Origin: Heliocidaris tuberculata
Lineage: Eukaryota; Echinodermata; Echinoidea; Camarodonta; Echinometridae
Assembly (NCBI GenBank): GCA_025618425.1
Contig: CM046842.1
Span: forward strand, 40,048,035-40,112,034
DNA: 64,000 nucleotides
Reading direction: 5' to 3'
The translations under genes were made by a program, and so were the position numbers. The notes beneath the pieces were generated by a model. The model did not search any database. It was not told where the DNA came from and worked only from the letters and a program-made list of their open reading frames with translations. This document shows positions 44,239 through 55,392 of this stretch, piece after piece (positions within the stretch are counted from its first letter, which is position 1; each line of letters opens with the position of its first letter).

Positions 44239-45518
44239 GTAAGGCACCATTTTATGTCAGGTTTAGGACCTTTAGAGTTAGGCTTATGTCAAGCGTTATA
44301 GGTAGAACATTTAGCGAGGATCAATTTTCGCACGAGCACGAGTCGTTAAATAAAAATCACAACAGCAATCCAGCTTCCAATGTGGCGAAATTAAGGTTAA
44401 TGCGTTTTCCAGTTTAATAATTTTGTCACTCTAATTCTTTTCAGGAGCATTAATTTTAACGCAATCCGCTCTCATCTCGGTGAATCGACATTCAAAGTTA
44501 GAATTCGGTCGTTCAATTTGACTATCCGTGCCACCAATTTTTTGTTTGGTCATTCAAATTTAAACTATGATCACGTTTTTGATGAATGAGCATTCGTTTT
44601 AATCACCAGCTGGCTTCAGCCTCTCTTCCCGTATTCATATTCGCGACCCGAAAGTTTTGAAAATATGTGTTCCAATTAAAACTAGTGAGTTTAATCATTT
44701 TTGTGGTGCAGACGTTCTCCCGTTCCTCTCGTTTTTACTTTATTTCTTTAGGTAGGTAGGGGACGAAATATCCAGATGCCTTTATGTTGTTTTTTTTACT
44801 GGAAACAAACAAAAAAGCGGGGAAAATGTAAAAGAAAGATTGTCAAAAAAAGAAAGAAAAGAAAATGGACGAAGAAATTCACAAGAAAAAACATGTGAGA
44901 AAAAAAAAATCGTAGGAATATATTTTTTCAAAACATATTAATGAAGTAGCACTGAGCTTTACAGAGTGAAGGGGGGGGGGGGGCGGGAGGGGGTAGGTAG
45001 CAGCCGCAACTTCAGTGTACGACCCTGTCGTATATTGAGTCCTTCACATTCTGATGTAAAGTACACTCTAATTATTGTCACATAGTATGTGTGCATATAA
45101 TATACATGTTGATGGCACTCACAAGATGAAACAATGAAACAGCCCATTGTGTAAAAATAGTTATTGTACCCACTAAATGTCCAGTCTTGTGAAATATCTT
45201 GGTTTCCAAAGTCGGAGAAATAATCATACCACAACATAAGGTTTAAAACCTAACAATAATCAATGGGTCTCTTGATAATGCATTAAGATTATTTAACAAC
45301 GCTGCTAGTCGTACTTTTGAATACATGGGAATAATGTACAGGATGGAACAGCGTTAGTGTGAATCAAAGAAATAGTCGGTCGTTTTATGCTTTTAAATTG
45401 ACACTGAATTCGATCTGCATGTCATCATCAAAACGTTGAGATATGATCGACCCCTAGATATTTTCTAAAGTGTTTCCAAATAAATAATTTTTAATGTCAG
45501 CTTTATACAGAAGTTTAA
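44239..45518. other. Intron, G-run and motif-rich stretch
   Basis: 44460-44640 has several tcattcaaattt / tcgttcaatttga words, whose complements recur at 57420-57610. A G-run lies at 44971-44982. Otherwise featureless. Confidence 0.4.
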
Positions 45519-45977
45519 AGGTAGTGCGACACGGCGTTCAAGAAGGCGCTTTCAAAATGCATGCGCTGGCGGACAGTGCAAGTTGCCCAATTGACACCAA
45601 CATTATTCGACGATTACGCATATGCCACATCCCGAATGTCCGAATGATGTCGTAAAAAAGTCGTATAGACCGCCGCCAGGCGAGCCCAGAATTCGTCAGT
45701 TTTGTGACCACTCGAGCGCATCTACTTTTTAAGTAGTGGAAATTATTGAAAAATATATTCAAATATTATATTCAAAACTCGTCAATCATAAAAAATGCAC
45801 ACAAGCTCAAAAAATGGGAAAAAAGTGGTTAGAAATGTTGATTTGTTTCCACAGAAATTGTCCAATCACTGTGCATGTATCAAGTAACGTTTACAGCGAT
45901 TCAAGCTTTTTAGCCAATCACGCGCAGTGTTGTACGCAACACTAGCGCGCGCTATCTATAGCTCCAGTGCAATACAC

Positions 45978-46121
45978 ATGTCGTCTACTGCTGACATTTC
46001 TGTGGATGATTCAGAAGAAAATACAAGTTTTTGTTGTATGCATGTTGTTTCGACGCACAGTGAGGTCATTTCTTTCAGTGAGAGGAGTTTTAGAAAGTTC
46101 AAGGAGTGTGCAGATCTGTGA
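45978..46121 (+). pseudogene. Possible element ORF start, fragment
   Basis: A 47-codon frame starting Met-Ser-Ser-Thr-Ala-Asp, acidic then Phe-Ser-Glu-Arg-Ser-Phe-Arg-Lys-Phe-Lys-Glu-Cys, a layout I associate with N-termini of uncharacterised element-borne proteins that also contain the domain at 51365-51785. It stops early; sequence to 46285 (donor-like aag|gtaacg) may continue it in another frame. Weak. Confidence 0.25.
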
Positions 46122-46125
46122 TTTT

Positions 46126-48189
46126 GGGTATGAACTATACTAGAAAACAAAATTGCTGCGAATGCGGTCAACTTAGTTCCAGTTCCACTTCGACAAGCGG
46201 GTTCAGTTTTTGAGCTGCTGTACTCAGGCGGAGGAGAGGGCCAGGGAAGTGTTCCAACACAAGCTCAAGGACAAGAAAAAGGTAACGTTATTCCAAAGAA
46301 ACAATTAGTCTATATGAATGTCGTAGTCTTGCCTATGGGGGGGGGGGGGGCGCTTTGTCAGGACGCAGAACAGCAATCAGACCGTACACATAGGAGTAGG
46401 GTGAGTTGTGGTTTATTATGTACAATGAAGACAACGGGCATGTGAAAACGTGACGAACAAGAAAGAAAAACCCCTGTAAAATACAGATAAAAGAGAAATA
46501 CAAAACATCATGAGAAAATGATCATTGATCATAAATGCAAGTGCATGTACAGGTATAACGATCCTTTGTTACCTCTATTATGACCAAACCATTCTAAAAT
46601 GATAACGTAAAATTCTCTCCTCTAGCAAAGAATATTCAACCCACATTGATACTAACATATTAAGAGATACATAGCATCACGGCTTGCTAATAAAAATCTA
46701 TTATCCAACTCCTTTAACAACCTCACCCAAATATATTATAGAAACGCATTTACAGTGTACATATAAATCTGAATAACTCATGTCTTAACCATTCATTAAC
46801 AAAGATGTAAAACAAATAAATTCGACTGATTAACTCAAAACAAGCAATCAATTAATACAACTTGGCCATCCTGACTGACTCACCCAACTAATATCTAGCC
46901 AGAACAATTAACGCTGTTCAGATGTAAACTAACACCTCGCTGTCCTATCCAGCCACTCTTCTGGATCACGGCGATCTCTATAAACAAAACACAATTATCC
47001 TAATAACATCAATAACAATCCTTCCAGTATAACTGCAAAAAGTCCAACAAACAATAATATCTCTATACTGTACGTATTCATAATGGTTATCAAAAACATT
47101 GAATCCAATCCATGAAATACCTTGAAATCTAAATACATGCAATTGTTCTAAATTGAACGAACTGACAATGGGGAACGGTATACCTATGTTGGCGAAGAAA
47201 TATCTTTCTAGGAAAATATCGTATTCAGGATGACAATGTAATCAATATTCCCAATAATATTCCAGTACATATACTGTATAACGGTGACTCCTATTACATC
47301 ATTCATCAATATTCGATTTCCAATAACAAACAAGAACTAACAATGAATCGAAACCAAAAGAAATAATCATATGATTAATAATTACCCATATTTCTTGTTC
47401 ATAAGCAAACAAACAACATCTGATATAAACACTTATTAACACACTAACTTTTACTGACATTAACAACAAGGTATCAATATGATAAAATCACTTTCCTTTG
47501 TAAGCATACACATGAATAAACATATTTACATAGGAATAAAAATCATACCTCAGTTTACCTCAGCTGCACTCCAGCTCAGAACTCAGTAACTGCTCTAGTC
47601 TAGTTACTCAACACAGGTCTCGAACTGCAGACCTCCTCGAAAATACAGCAAAAACTACTGCAATTCCCTCCAATACTCGGGACTCCCTGACCATCTTCTC
47701 TCTGACATCTTCAGCATAGGTCATCTCCAACTCTCTACCCTTTCCTCTTGACCAAGGCCTTACATAATCATCCACTTTCTATTTCACCCATTCTAATGTA
47801 CATGATATCAACCTAGAAGCACAAAATATCTTTTAACATATAAAAGACACACACTTACAATACCTATTTTTATCTTATCAAAGTAAACAAAGGATTAAGA
47901 TTATGGCACTACATGAATACAGTGAATGAATACTAGCCCCAAACAAGACCCTCTAGTGATGCGGTCACTGACCACATGTTTACAACTTTCACACCTATGG
48001 TACCTCTGAATACCTCAGTCTACAATGTAAAAGGAAATTTGAGTACTACCACATGAATGTATCAACTAATTCAAATAATACAATGGAACTTCGTTAGGTC
48101 TAACTTTAGATCCCTAAAGCCTAAGTCAGACGTTAACTCTAGACAAGTCTAATTGAAGTTAATCAACATCAACTTAGCTTGTCCAGGGA
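46126..48189. other. Unassigned element interior
   Basis: A G-run at 46338-46351, then ~1.8 kb of unusually G-poor + strand sequence (C and A rich) without open frames or repeats that I recognise. It could be an inserted non-coding element on the minus strand. Confidence 0.35.
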
Positions 48190-48650
48190 GCTCCAACGCT
48201 ATGCGTTGGAGCTCCAGGTACAAATAACCGAAGTCTTCCTCGCCCATTAGTTTGGTCGGTCACATCGCTTAATTTTGGCAGGTTAGATGAAAATTTGTAC
48301 TTACATTTCAAGAGAATTACTGTAACTATCCAGCAGGCACTTTGATTTCACGTTTTGACGATTATTTTGATTTTAAAAATGGAATTTCCTCGCCGAGCCG
48401 ATCTTTCCCCGTACTGTACCGTCGATTCAAATGACTCGATCGGCTATGCGAGGAATTTCCATTTTTTCATCGAAATAATCGTCAAATCGCGAAATCAAAT
48501 TGCCTGCTGGATACTTACAATAATTCTCTTGAAATGTAAGTACAAATTTTCATCTTACCTGCCGGAATTAAGCGATGCGACCGACCAAACTAATGCCATG
48601 GGCGAGGAAGATTTTGGTTAGTTGTACCAATGCTACGCGTTGGAGCTCTC
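48190..48650. mobile_element. Foldback MITE, ~210-base arms
   Basis: 48193-48400 and 48430-48645 are near-perfect reverse complements (gagctccaacgc ends; shared cttcctcgccca, ggtcggtc.catcgctt, tacaaattttcat, aatttcc blocks) with a ~30-base centre. The left end adds its own palindrome GGAGCTCCAACGC...TTGGAGCTCC (48188-48216). Non-coding. Confidence 0.85.
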
Positions 48651-48672
48651 AAGCAGAAGGTGCAGCATGTTA

Positions 48673-49190
48673 AAGCTCATAGACAGTCTCGGTAGCAAAA
48701 ATCATACTGGCAAGAAACTTATCTAACATAGTCACATACTACTCTCCTTTTATCATAAGAAACATGTACGAGATTATTTAACATTCCATTCACGATTTCG
48801 AACAAATTTTAGTGTAAATATCTGTAAGAAACGCTTGGTAACGGCTTTTCACTGCCTCACGCTAATACCATGCATATCCACCCGAAGGTTCCCCGCACAA
48901 TAAACCCAGCGCTTCGCACTATATGTGTAGCGTATTCTATACACACAGCAATCCTAATGTGAGTAGTGTGTGTGGCCGTTGTTTGAATTTATATCCCCTC
49001 TTTTTTGGGCCAGGGATTTTTATTACTTTTCACCTCTCATTCAGTAAATATTTCACTTGAGGAGGAAAAAACTTCACAGCATCTTAGTTATGTTAGTACC
49101 CTGCTTTTTATTAAGTAAAATCAAAGAAATCTCACGAAAAGTTTTTGAGGGCCTCCCAAAACTATCTGTTACCTTTAAGCACCGATGAGC
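48673..49190. repeat. Dispersed repeat, copy 2
   Basis: Diverged copy of 1118-2380 (see there), shorter because the 1300-1740 part is missing. Confidence 0.5.
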
Positions 49191-49317
49191 TTCTGCCTGG
49201 TTTTTAGCTGCACATAGAAAATTGTAGAGGCTTTTTACTTGAACACTGTACACTTAGCACTTGACAAGCACAAGGTACGATAATACGCTGCGGCCAGCAG
49301 CAAACTGTACCTGACCG

Positions 49318-49352
49318 GAAGAAGAAGAAGAAGAAGAAGAAGAAGAAGAAAA
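49318..49352. repeat. (AAG)n microsatellite
   Basis: About eleven GAA units. The 49191-49659 stretch around it holds nothing else I can support. Confidence 0.9.
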
Positions 49353-49659
49353 GTAATACAAACTCGACCATGACATGCATGTCGTCAAGTTGGACATGTT
49401 GCCAGTTGGAGTGTCAGTCTTGACAATCTTGAGCTCACCACACCAGTTCATTAAAGTTTATAAACCATTTTGTATTCATGATGAAAAATGTATAACAGTA
49501 AGGGCTATATCGTGGTTGAGGACACCACTCGTTCGTTTGCATGCACACGCTTGAGTGCAGTGTCTATGTGAGGGGAAAGAGGACACCAAATAGTTGCTGC
49601 TCTCCATACTGTACTACGAAATAAACACTTCAGAAAAAGTATAAGTTCCCCCTTATTAA

Positions 49660-50070
49660 CCCTTTCAGGACAGGAATTATTTAAGGGCTAAATTGATCAC
49701 ATTTTGTTCTTCAAATTGGCAACAATAATATTTTTCTCTTAGTGCTACATGGTTCTAATAAGGTGTAATGTCTTTGAAAACAATATACATGGTTATGACT
49801 TTGTCGAAAATTTTTTTAAAAATTGCCAATTTGATAAAAAAACAATGATTTTGAATTGCTCAAGGTGTTGCCAATTTAAAGATTTTAAAGGTTATTCTCA
49901 TTTTTAAAATTCCTGGCATCAAATGCAATAGGGTCATGCAACAAAAATGGACGTAGGATGTGTAGAAATTTTTGCTTTCTTTCTACTCATGCATCTGGTA
50001 TATTTTTTAGAGCTCTGAATCAAAAGTTATTGAGCCAAACCACAAAATGTGGTCAATTGTCTCGAAAGGG
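49660..50070. mobile_element. 411-base TTAA-flanked MITE
   Basis: Ends CCCTTTC on both strands, each next to TTAA (49656-49659 and 50071-50074): a short piggyBac-type non-autonomous element. A truncated inverted relative lies at 19796-20050. Its CCCTTT end motif is shared with the 5.3 kb element at 7222-12528. Confidence 0.7.
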
Positions 50071-50299
50071 TTAAACAACTCCTAATTTCTTTAGTTCTGA
50101 ATAATCTCCCACTGCCAGTGTCACTGATGTCAGGTCTATGCGTTCGCTGGTTCACTTTCAGTTGCAGACAGTAACTAGTCAGCACAGATTTTTTTAATTT
50201 GATGAGAAATGTAATGCTATTTTGGCCTCATATTGTAGGTTTGGTATTGATTTATACTTCTGTGTGTGGTCTCATAGAAGTATTGTATTGATCTATTAA

Positions 50300-51300
50300 G
50301 CCCCTTTCACAATTGGTCTGCGACCAGTTTGCGACCGCCTGCAACAGATTTTTCGGGGTGTTGCACGACCGATCGCTTGGTGTCTTGCGACCACTCGCAG
50401 TCGTTGTAGGCGGTCGCACGAACCTGAGGCGGTCGTGACTGGTCGCATCTGAACTTTGAACATGCTCAAAATCCAGACACGACCAGATGCGATCGATTCA
50501 CTCGCATTAGGTCATACGACCAGTCGTGCGATTCTCGTATGAATGTTGCACAACGTTGCACGATTAGATGCGAGAGTTCGCACGACTCAATAGTCGCAGT
50601 GGGTGGGCTGGAGGTCGTGCAACACTCGCACGTGCGCTAGCGACCTATAGCGACCAGTCTTGCGAATGGGTGCGATTGTGCTAAGACCATGAGACTGTTG
50701 CACGACCGATCACAGCACATCTTACAACGTTGTACTACCGTTGCACGACTGTATGAGACTGTATGCGACTATTCCTCGGGGGTATATATAGGGGGACTAT
50801 GGAGATGATCCTCTGCAACAGGGCCCTCCTCTAACAACTTTCTCTTCTTTGTAACTTTCTTCTTTGGCATCTTTACTATTAATAAGGCCAACTTGAAACT
50901 GACAATTGTCGAGGGGGTTTTTATACCCCACGCCACTCGCACGAATACTCTCACGACCACTTGCACCGGTCTCATTCAATCGCACGAGCGATCGCATGGT
51001 CTCACATCCACTCGGACGACCATGCAATCGATCGTGCGACTATTGTGATTGGCGTCAAGCCACTCGCAATCACTCGTGCAACACTCGCATGTGAACGCAA
51101 GACCACTCGCACGAGCATATGCGAGCAAATGCGACTTACTCTTGCAACGGTCTCTTCTAGTCGCTTTTGTTTTACGACCGCTGTTGCATTTGTGAATGCC
51201 TTTCTGCGACCTGATGAGATCGATGGCGATTGAAGCCTGTTGCAGCCTGTTTTGCGACCAAATGGTCGCAAACGGTCGCAGACCAATTGTGAAAGGGGCT
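50300..51300. mobile_element. 1001-base TTAA foldback of GGTCGC-type words
   Basis: Terminal inverted repeats start GCCCCTTTCACAATTGGTCT and are flanked by TTAA on both sides (50296-50299, 51301-51304). Almost the whole body consists of variants of TGCGACC, TCGCACGA, TTGCACGAC and their complements, in both orientations, at 10-25 base spacing. In the middle is a non-repetitive block with a small basic open frame on the minus strand. The CCCTTTCACA word resembles Harbinger ends, but the 4-base TTAA target does not fit that family; unassigned. Confidence 0.85.
50769..50870 (-). CDS. 33-residue basic ORF in the foldback
   Basis: Starts Met-Pro-Lys-Lys-Lys-Val-Thr-Lys-Lys-Arg-Lys, a nuclear-localisation-like start, then Glu-Glu and Pro-rich residues ending in Thr-Pro-Glu-Glu before a stop. 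It lies in the only non-repeated part of the element, so it may be a captured or residual exon. No family recognised; expression unknown. Confidence 0.25.
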   Translation of the reverse strand: MPKKKVTKKRKLLEEGPVAEDHLHSPPIYTPEE

Positions 51301-51364
51301 TAACATGTATTTTTAAAGTGAATGACATTAAATAAGCTTGCTATTTTTATGTTTTTAAATAAAA

Positions 51365-51785
51365 GGTATGGCCATCAACCAGCACATGATGACAAGTGCC
51401 ATTCTCTTTGTGGTGTTGAAGGAGAAATGGAGGTAAAAGCTGTGAAGGAACTGAAATGTGCAACCTCGAAGAAGCAGGCACAAGACTTTTTCTTCACTGC
51501 CAGTATGCTGCCAGTCATTTTCCTTCATCAAGCTCATCGGCCAGAAGTTCTCCCTCTGTTGTCATCAAAAGTCCAGACACAGATGTCTTCGTAATTGGTG
51601 TGGCTGAAGCAAAGGAAATCGAATCAACTTTTCTCATGTACACTGGTAGAGGGAGTAGCAAGCGGACAATCAACTTGACTGCTATTCATACTCATCTTGG
51701 GCAGAGTATGAGTGATGCTCTCCTTGGCCTTCATTGTGCCACAGCGTGTGACTCTGTGGTTCCTTTTATGATCATAGTAGTGATG
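51365..51785 (+). pseudogene. Remnant of an element-borne 'SPDTDV' protein
   Basis: Two frames join at about 51460: Glu-Leu-Lys-Cys, then Glu-Glu-Ala-Gly-Thr-Arg-Leu-Phe-Leu-His (usually Asp at the Gly), Val-Val-Ile-Lys-Ser-Pro-Asp-Thr-Asp-Val-Phe-Val, Thr-Gly-Arg-Gly, and Leu-Leu-Gly-Leu-His-Cys-Ala-Thr-Ala-Cys-Asp-Ser (usually Thr-Gly-Cys-Asp). I know this layout from uncharacterised, repeat-like proteins in cnidarians, echinoderms and fish. The acidic motifs recall PIN-type nucleases, which is inference. Frameshift and changed key residues make it dead. Confidence 0.55.
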
Positions 51786-52089
51786 ATTACTTAGTGATGA
51801 TGACAATGACGAAGACTCTGAACAGTCTGAATCTATCTAAGCTACTTGTGAAGTATTCATAACAGTATTTATATTTCCTACTCTAGGATTCTACTTATAC
51901 ACCCTTATATTTCATTTTCAATATAATTTTTAATAATGGGTTCATAAGCAAATTGATGCTAGTTAGTATTAGCATCTCTGTATCAGAGTAATTTGACAGA
52001 TAGTTGTGATAAAATTCCCTGCATTTTATCATAAGTTGGATCATAAAGACCAAAACATTGTCCATTAAAGGGGAATGAAAGGCAACAGA

Positions 52090-52862
52090 CATTAGCCGAT
52101 AATCATGTAGTAATTGTCAGCCTGTTAAAAATATCTTGAAATTACTCCTATTTGATTATTTAAGAAGGAGAACAATGTCTCAACAGGTTGCAGTTTCCTT
52201 GCTATACATTATCCCGTGGGGGCTGCCATTTTTTTTTTACAAAGTAATGTAGAGCAGTGCTATTTGTGAGATTCCCACTGACCTGTATACTAGCTACGAT
52301 GACACTCATGATCACCTGTGGAATGCATGACACTGGATTTCATCATAATAGACCATTGTTTGTAGTCATGTACATTCAAATGAAGGGATTTTTATCCTGT
52401 CATATAACCTAATTGTGTCAAGATATTTGGTTCAGCTGTTTCATAAAGTGAGGCAGTTTCTTTTGTTAAGCAGGATTTGGCATACACAAGTTGTTGCTTG
52501 TTCAGACAAAGGTTTGTCAATTATTCAAAGAAGTGACAAAGACCTACATACAAAGTTCTGCTCCATATACAACATCATCTGTGTGAGAGTTGGGGTACCA
52601 AGATGGCTGCCATTTTGCATTGGTGGATTTGGTTCTACAATAGTTATTTATTATGGAAGACCATATCCATTGTGCACAGGTAAATGGACATGTACGCCTA
52701 TGACATCACAGTTTTTCAAAATGGCCGCACCCATGGAAGAATAACTATCAAGGAATCTGCAAACTTCAGAGAGATTGTTCTCCTTACTGAGCAATCAAAT
52801 AGGAGTATTTTCAAGATATTTTGAAGAGGCTGACAACTTTCCACATGATTATCAGCTAATTA
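52090..52862. mobile_element. Foldback MITE, ~110-base arms
   Basis: 52091-52200 and 52747-52862 are diverged reverse complements (gataatcatgt, ttgtcagcct, aaatatcttgaaa, tactcctatttgatt, aaggagaacaat). The ggctgccatttt word near 52210 also recurs at 52605 and inverted near 52725. No coding sequence. Confidence 0.75.
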
Positions 52863-53832
52863 TTTAGCATTTGTGAGAAAATGATTTTTAAAATATTACA
52901 ACAAATTATGAAACATATTTAGATGTTTGAATAACAAAATATAAGTTGTATGCATCCCTGTACATCAGCAGGAATCAACTTGCATATGGGTTGCAGGGGA
53001 CCTCTAGATTTAAATCATGATGTTAGCAAGAGTATTATCGACTTGTTCAAAATACATGTATTCAGAATCTGTAATATACACGTATCAAACGACAGAAATA
53101 ATTTTCTTGTCAATTCCAGGGCAATTTCTTATTTTTGTTGTACGTAGCAAAAATAACAGTGGTTTGAATTATGTAACATTTAGACTTTTCCACACAGATA
53201 TTGCTTTCCAGAATTACACCTGTCTGCAAAATATGCATGGACTATAAAAAGTTGAGAGAATTTTGTGTCCTTATACAAGATTCAAATGTTCATGAAGGGA
53301 AGAAGTCCTAATTTTGTAGGAGGCCTGTGTTTCAAAAGAGATTTGGTTTACTTCACTGTCACTAAGAGTTTTGTTCAGAATCGGATTTAAGAGCTGAATA
53401 TTTAACAATGTCATGGGTTACATCACAACCATTTGTAACCCCTAAGATGTGAAAAGGGGAAATTTGTTTCAGGGAAGTACAATTTATTCACCTTTTTTCA
53501 TATGTCATGTTCATCTTTTAATATACTCTTAAAAATGGTCTTGCTGAAGCCCCTGCGTACAATACATCACAGTTAATTTTGCTGTTCATATCCTTTCAAA
53601 TTAATCAGGCAGAAATTACGCTACAAATTTTAATGATGTTCTGTAACTTGAAAATCTTTGTTGAAATCTATCTTTCTTGATCGACTAAAACTACAAATGT
53701 TACCTTAAATATCAAGTCCAATATTTTACATGATTATATTTTGTTATTTATATTTCGATGCAAATGGTTTTCCAGCACGTGTCTGTGATTTATTTTATTT
53801 TAAGATCAAAGAGGTTCAGATTTTTTTATATT
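52863..53832. other. Element interior, nothing recognised
   Basis: A+T-rich, only short chance open frames. Confidence 0.4.
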
Positions 53833-54130
53833 TTAGGGAATGGCATAGAAAGAGGGAGAGAGATGAAAGAGAGAGATGGGAGGGGGGTGGGGGAGGAGGA
53901 GGAAAGAGAGAGAAAGAGGGAATGAGAAAAGAAAGGGGTGAAGAGTGAGAGAGGGAATGATGCAAGAGAGGGAGGGGGGATGAATAAAGGGAGAGAGGGA
54001 GTGAAAATGGACCCATGTACGAGAATGATATTGGAATAGGTAGCAGGACCAGGGTGAGTGGAAGTAGGGGGATCACAGTGAGTGCCCGGGCAAAGGAATG
54101 AGAGTCAGTAGGGAGGGGGGGGGGGGGGAG
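53833..54130. repeat. Polypurine tract with G-runs
   Basis: GA/GGA/AAG-rich + strand with few pyrimidines to about 54010, then a G-run at 54115-54128. A second and third G-run follow at 54237-54250 and 54339-54352 with gggcyg repeats. Confidence 0.85.
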
Positions 54131-54517
54131 GTGGAAGAGGGCAGATAAGATTGTCGATAGAGATTGCCAAGTGGCATGTCTGGAGGGTGATAATGAAGTG
54201 GATCTTAAACAGGGGCCGCAGAGCGTTTTTGAAAGTGGGGGGGGGGGGGGGCTGATTTGATTTCACTCATTAATGACAATTTTCGAACCTTTTTTCCTAG
54301 ATTTTATGAAACGTGTCTACTAAAAAAAGTTGCGCGAAGGGGGGGGGGGGGGCTGCAGCCCCCAGCCTCCCTGGTTCTGCGTCCCATGTTACAAAAGGTG
54401 AGCTGTCTTTGATTTCTACAACTTGTGGTTATAGCTTTTATTCCTAAAACAACCAATTTCATTCACTTAGATATGTATTCGAATGCACATCATCGCTAAA
54501 TGCCAAGACAAGTTCTG

Positions 54518-54549
54518 CTGAACTCTACACTACGTAGTGTAGAGTTCAG
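54518..54549. repeat. Perfect 32-base palindrome
   Basis: CTGAACTCTACACTAC and its exact complement without a loop. Confidence 0.95.
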
Positions 54550-54728
54550 TGTTTCCATAGCATAACACAAGTAACTGCCGGGGATGGGTCACAAAACACA
54601 AAAACTAAGGCACTTTTGGATGTTCACCCGGCGGCCTAGTATACATATCCCAATATTTATCGATAAGCTGTATACGGTACCGGTACGGTATATACACAGC
54701 AAGCGCACACACTGTATACTGCACTGGC

Positions 54729-54790
54729 ACGTAAGTCTGCAGCTGTCAATCAAAGGGGTAGCCCTTTGATTGACAGCTGCAGACTTACGT
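54729..54790. repeat. Perfect hairpin, 29-base arms, 4-base loop
   Basis: Arms 54729-54757 and 54762-54790 (ACGTAAGTCTGCAGCTGTCA...) are exact complements, 50 bases from the right inverted end of the 9.4 kb element. Too perfect for an old element; recent or conserved. Confidence 0.95.
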
Positions 54791-54878
54791 CGCGTCGTCA
54801 ATCTTCGTAATTAAGATGGCGGCGAGTATCACACCATCCAACAGCGCCCTCTTGAACGCCGTGTCGCACTACCTTTAA

Positions 54879-55233
54879 GTTAACTGCTAAATCGTTTCTT
54901 TTTTATTGGTTTTTTTTTTTACCTTGGTTTTGTTTTGTGTTTTTCAAATACTTTAACATTTTCCTTCATTCTAATTTTTTTTTTTTTTTTGTCTTCAAAT
55001 TCTTTTTTTATATGCGTAAATTAAGTTATTTATATGTTTCTAATTTCTACAAGGGATTATATATTTTTTTTGTATTTCAATCTTTAAAAAAATTGGATAT
55101 GTACATAGTAAAGGCTGACAGGGCCGTTGTGGAAAGTAGTTCTGAAACTGAACATTTTACCCTGTATTAATAAAACTGCAAATAGAATAAATAAAGTTCT
55201 AGACCATGCAGACCGTTTTCCTGTTTTATTTAG
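54879..55233. other. Intron before stalk exon 3
   Basis: T-runs and A+T-rich sequence only. Confidence 0.5.
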
Positions 55234-55335
55234 GTATACCTTCAACAGAAGTGCCCCCAAGAACACAAGATGGCCAATCAACCCAACGTCAGACCACCTC
55301 ATTCCAAACATCTTCCACCAAGATCCCAACACAAG
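55234..55335 (+). CDS. Stalk exon 3 (duplicate of stalk 2)
   Basis: 34 codons, phase 1/1, Ile-Pro-Ser-Thr-Glu-Val-Pro-Pro-Arg-Thr-Gln start, same length and splice context (tttag, gtaaggca) as 44137-44238. Thr/Ser/Gln rich, likely extended and O-glycosylated. The 11 kb between the copies is mostly the 9.4 kb element, so the original spacing was under 2 kb. Confidence 0.8.
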
Positions 55336-55392
55336 GTAAGGCATCAGCATATGGAATCTCGGCTAACTTGGCTCTACAGACAACTAGGCCTC

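Larger units (their letters stand above)
45519..54874. mobile_element. 9.4 kb element with 32-base TIRs and TTAA sites
   Basis: The left end AGGTAGTGCGACACGGCGTT... (45519-45550) is matched by the reverse complement of 54843-54874 with one mismatch in 32, and both ends are flanked by TTAA (45515-45518, 54875-54878). TTAA targets occur with Kolobok and piggyBac elements; the AGG-type end favours Kolobok, an inference only. The interior has decayed coding pieces (45978-46121, 51365-51785), nested elements (48190, 49660, 50300, 52090) and a long unassigned stretch. It splits the two stalk exon copies. Two solo elements in inverted orientation are the alternative. Confidence 0.6.
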
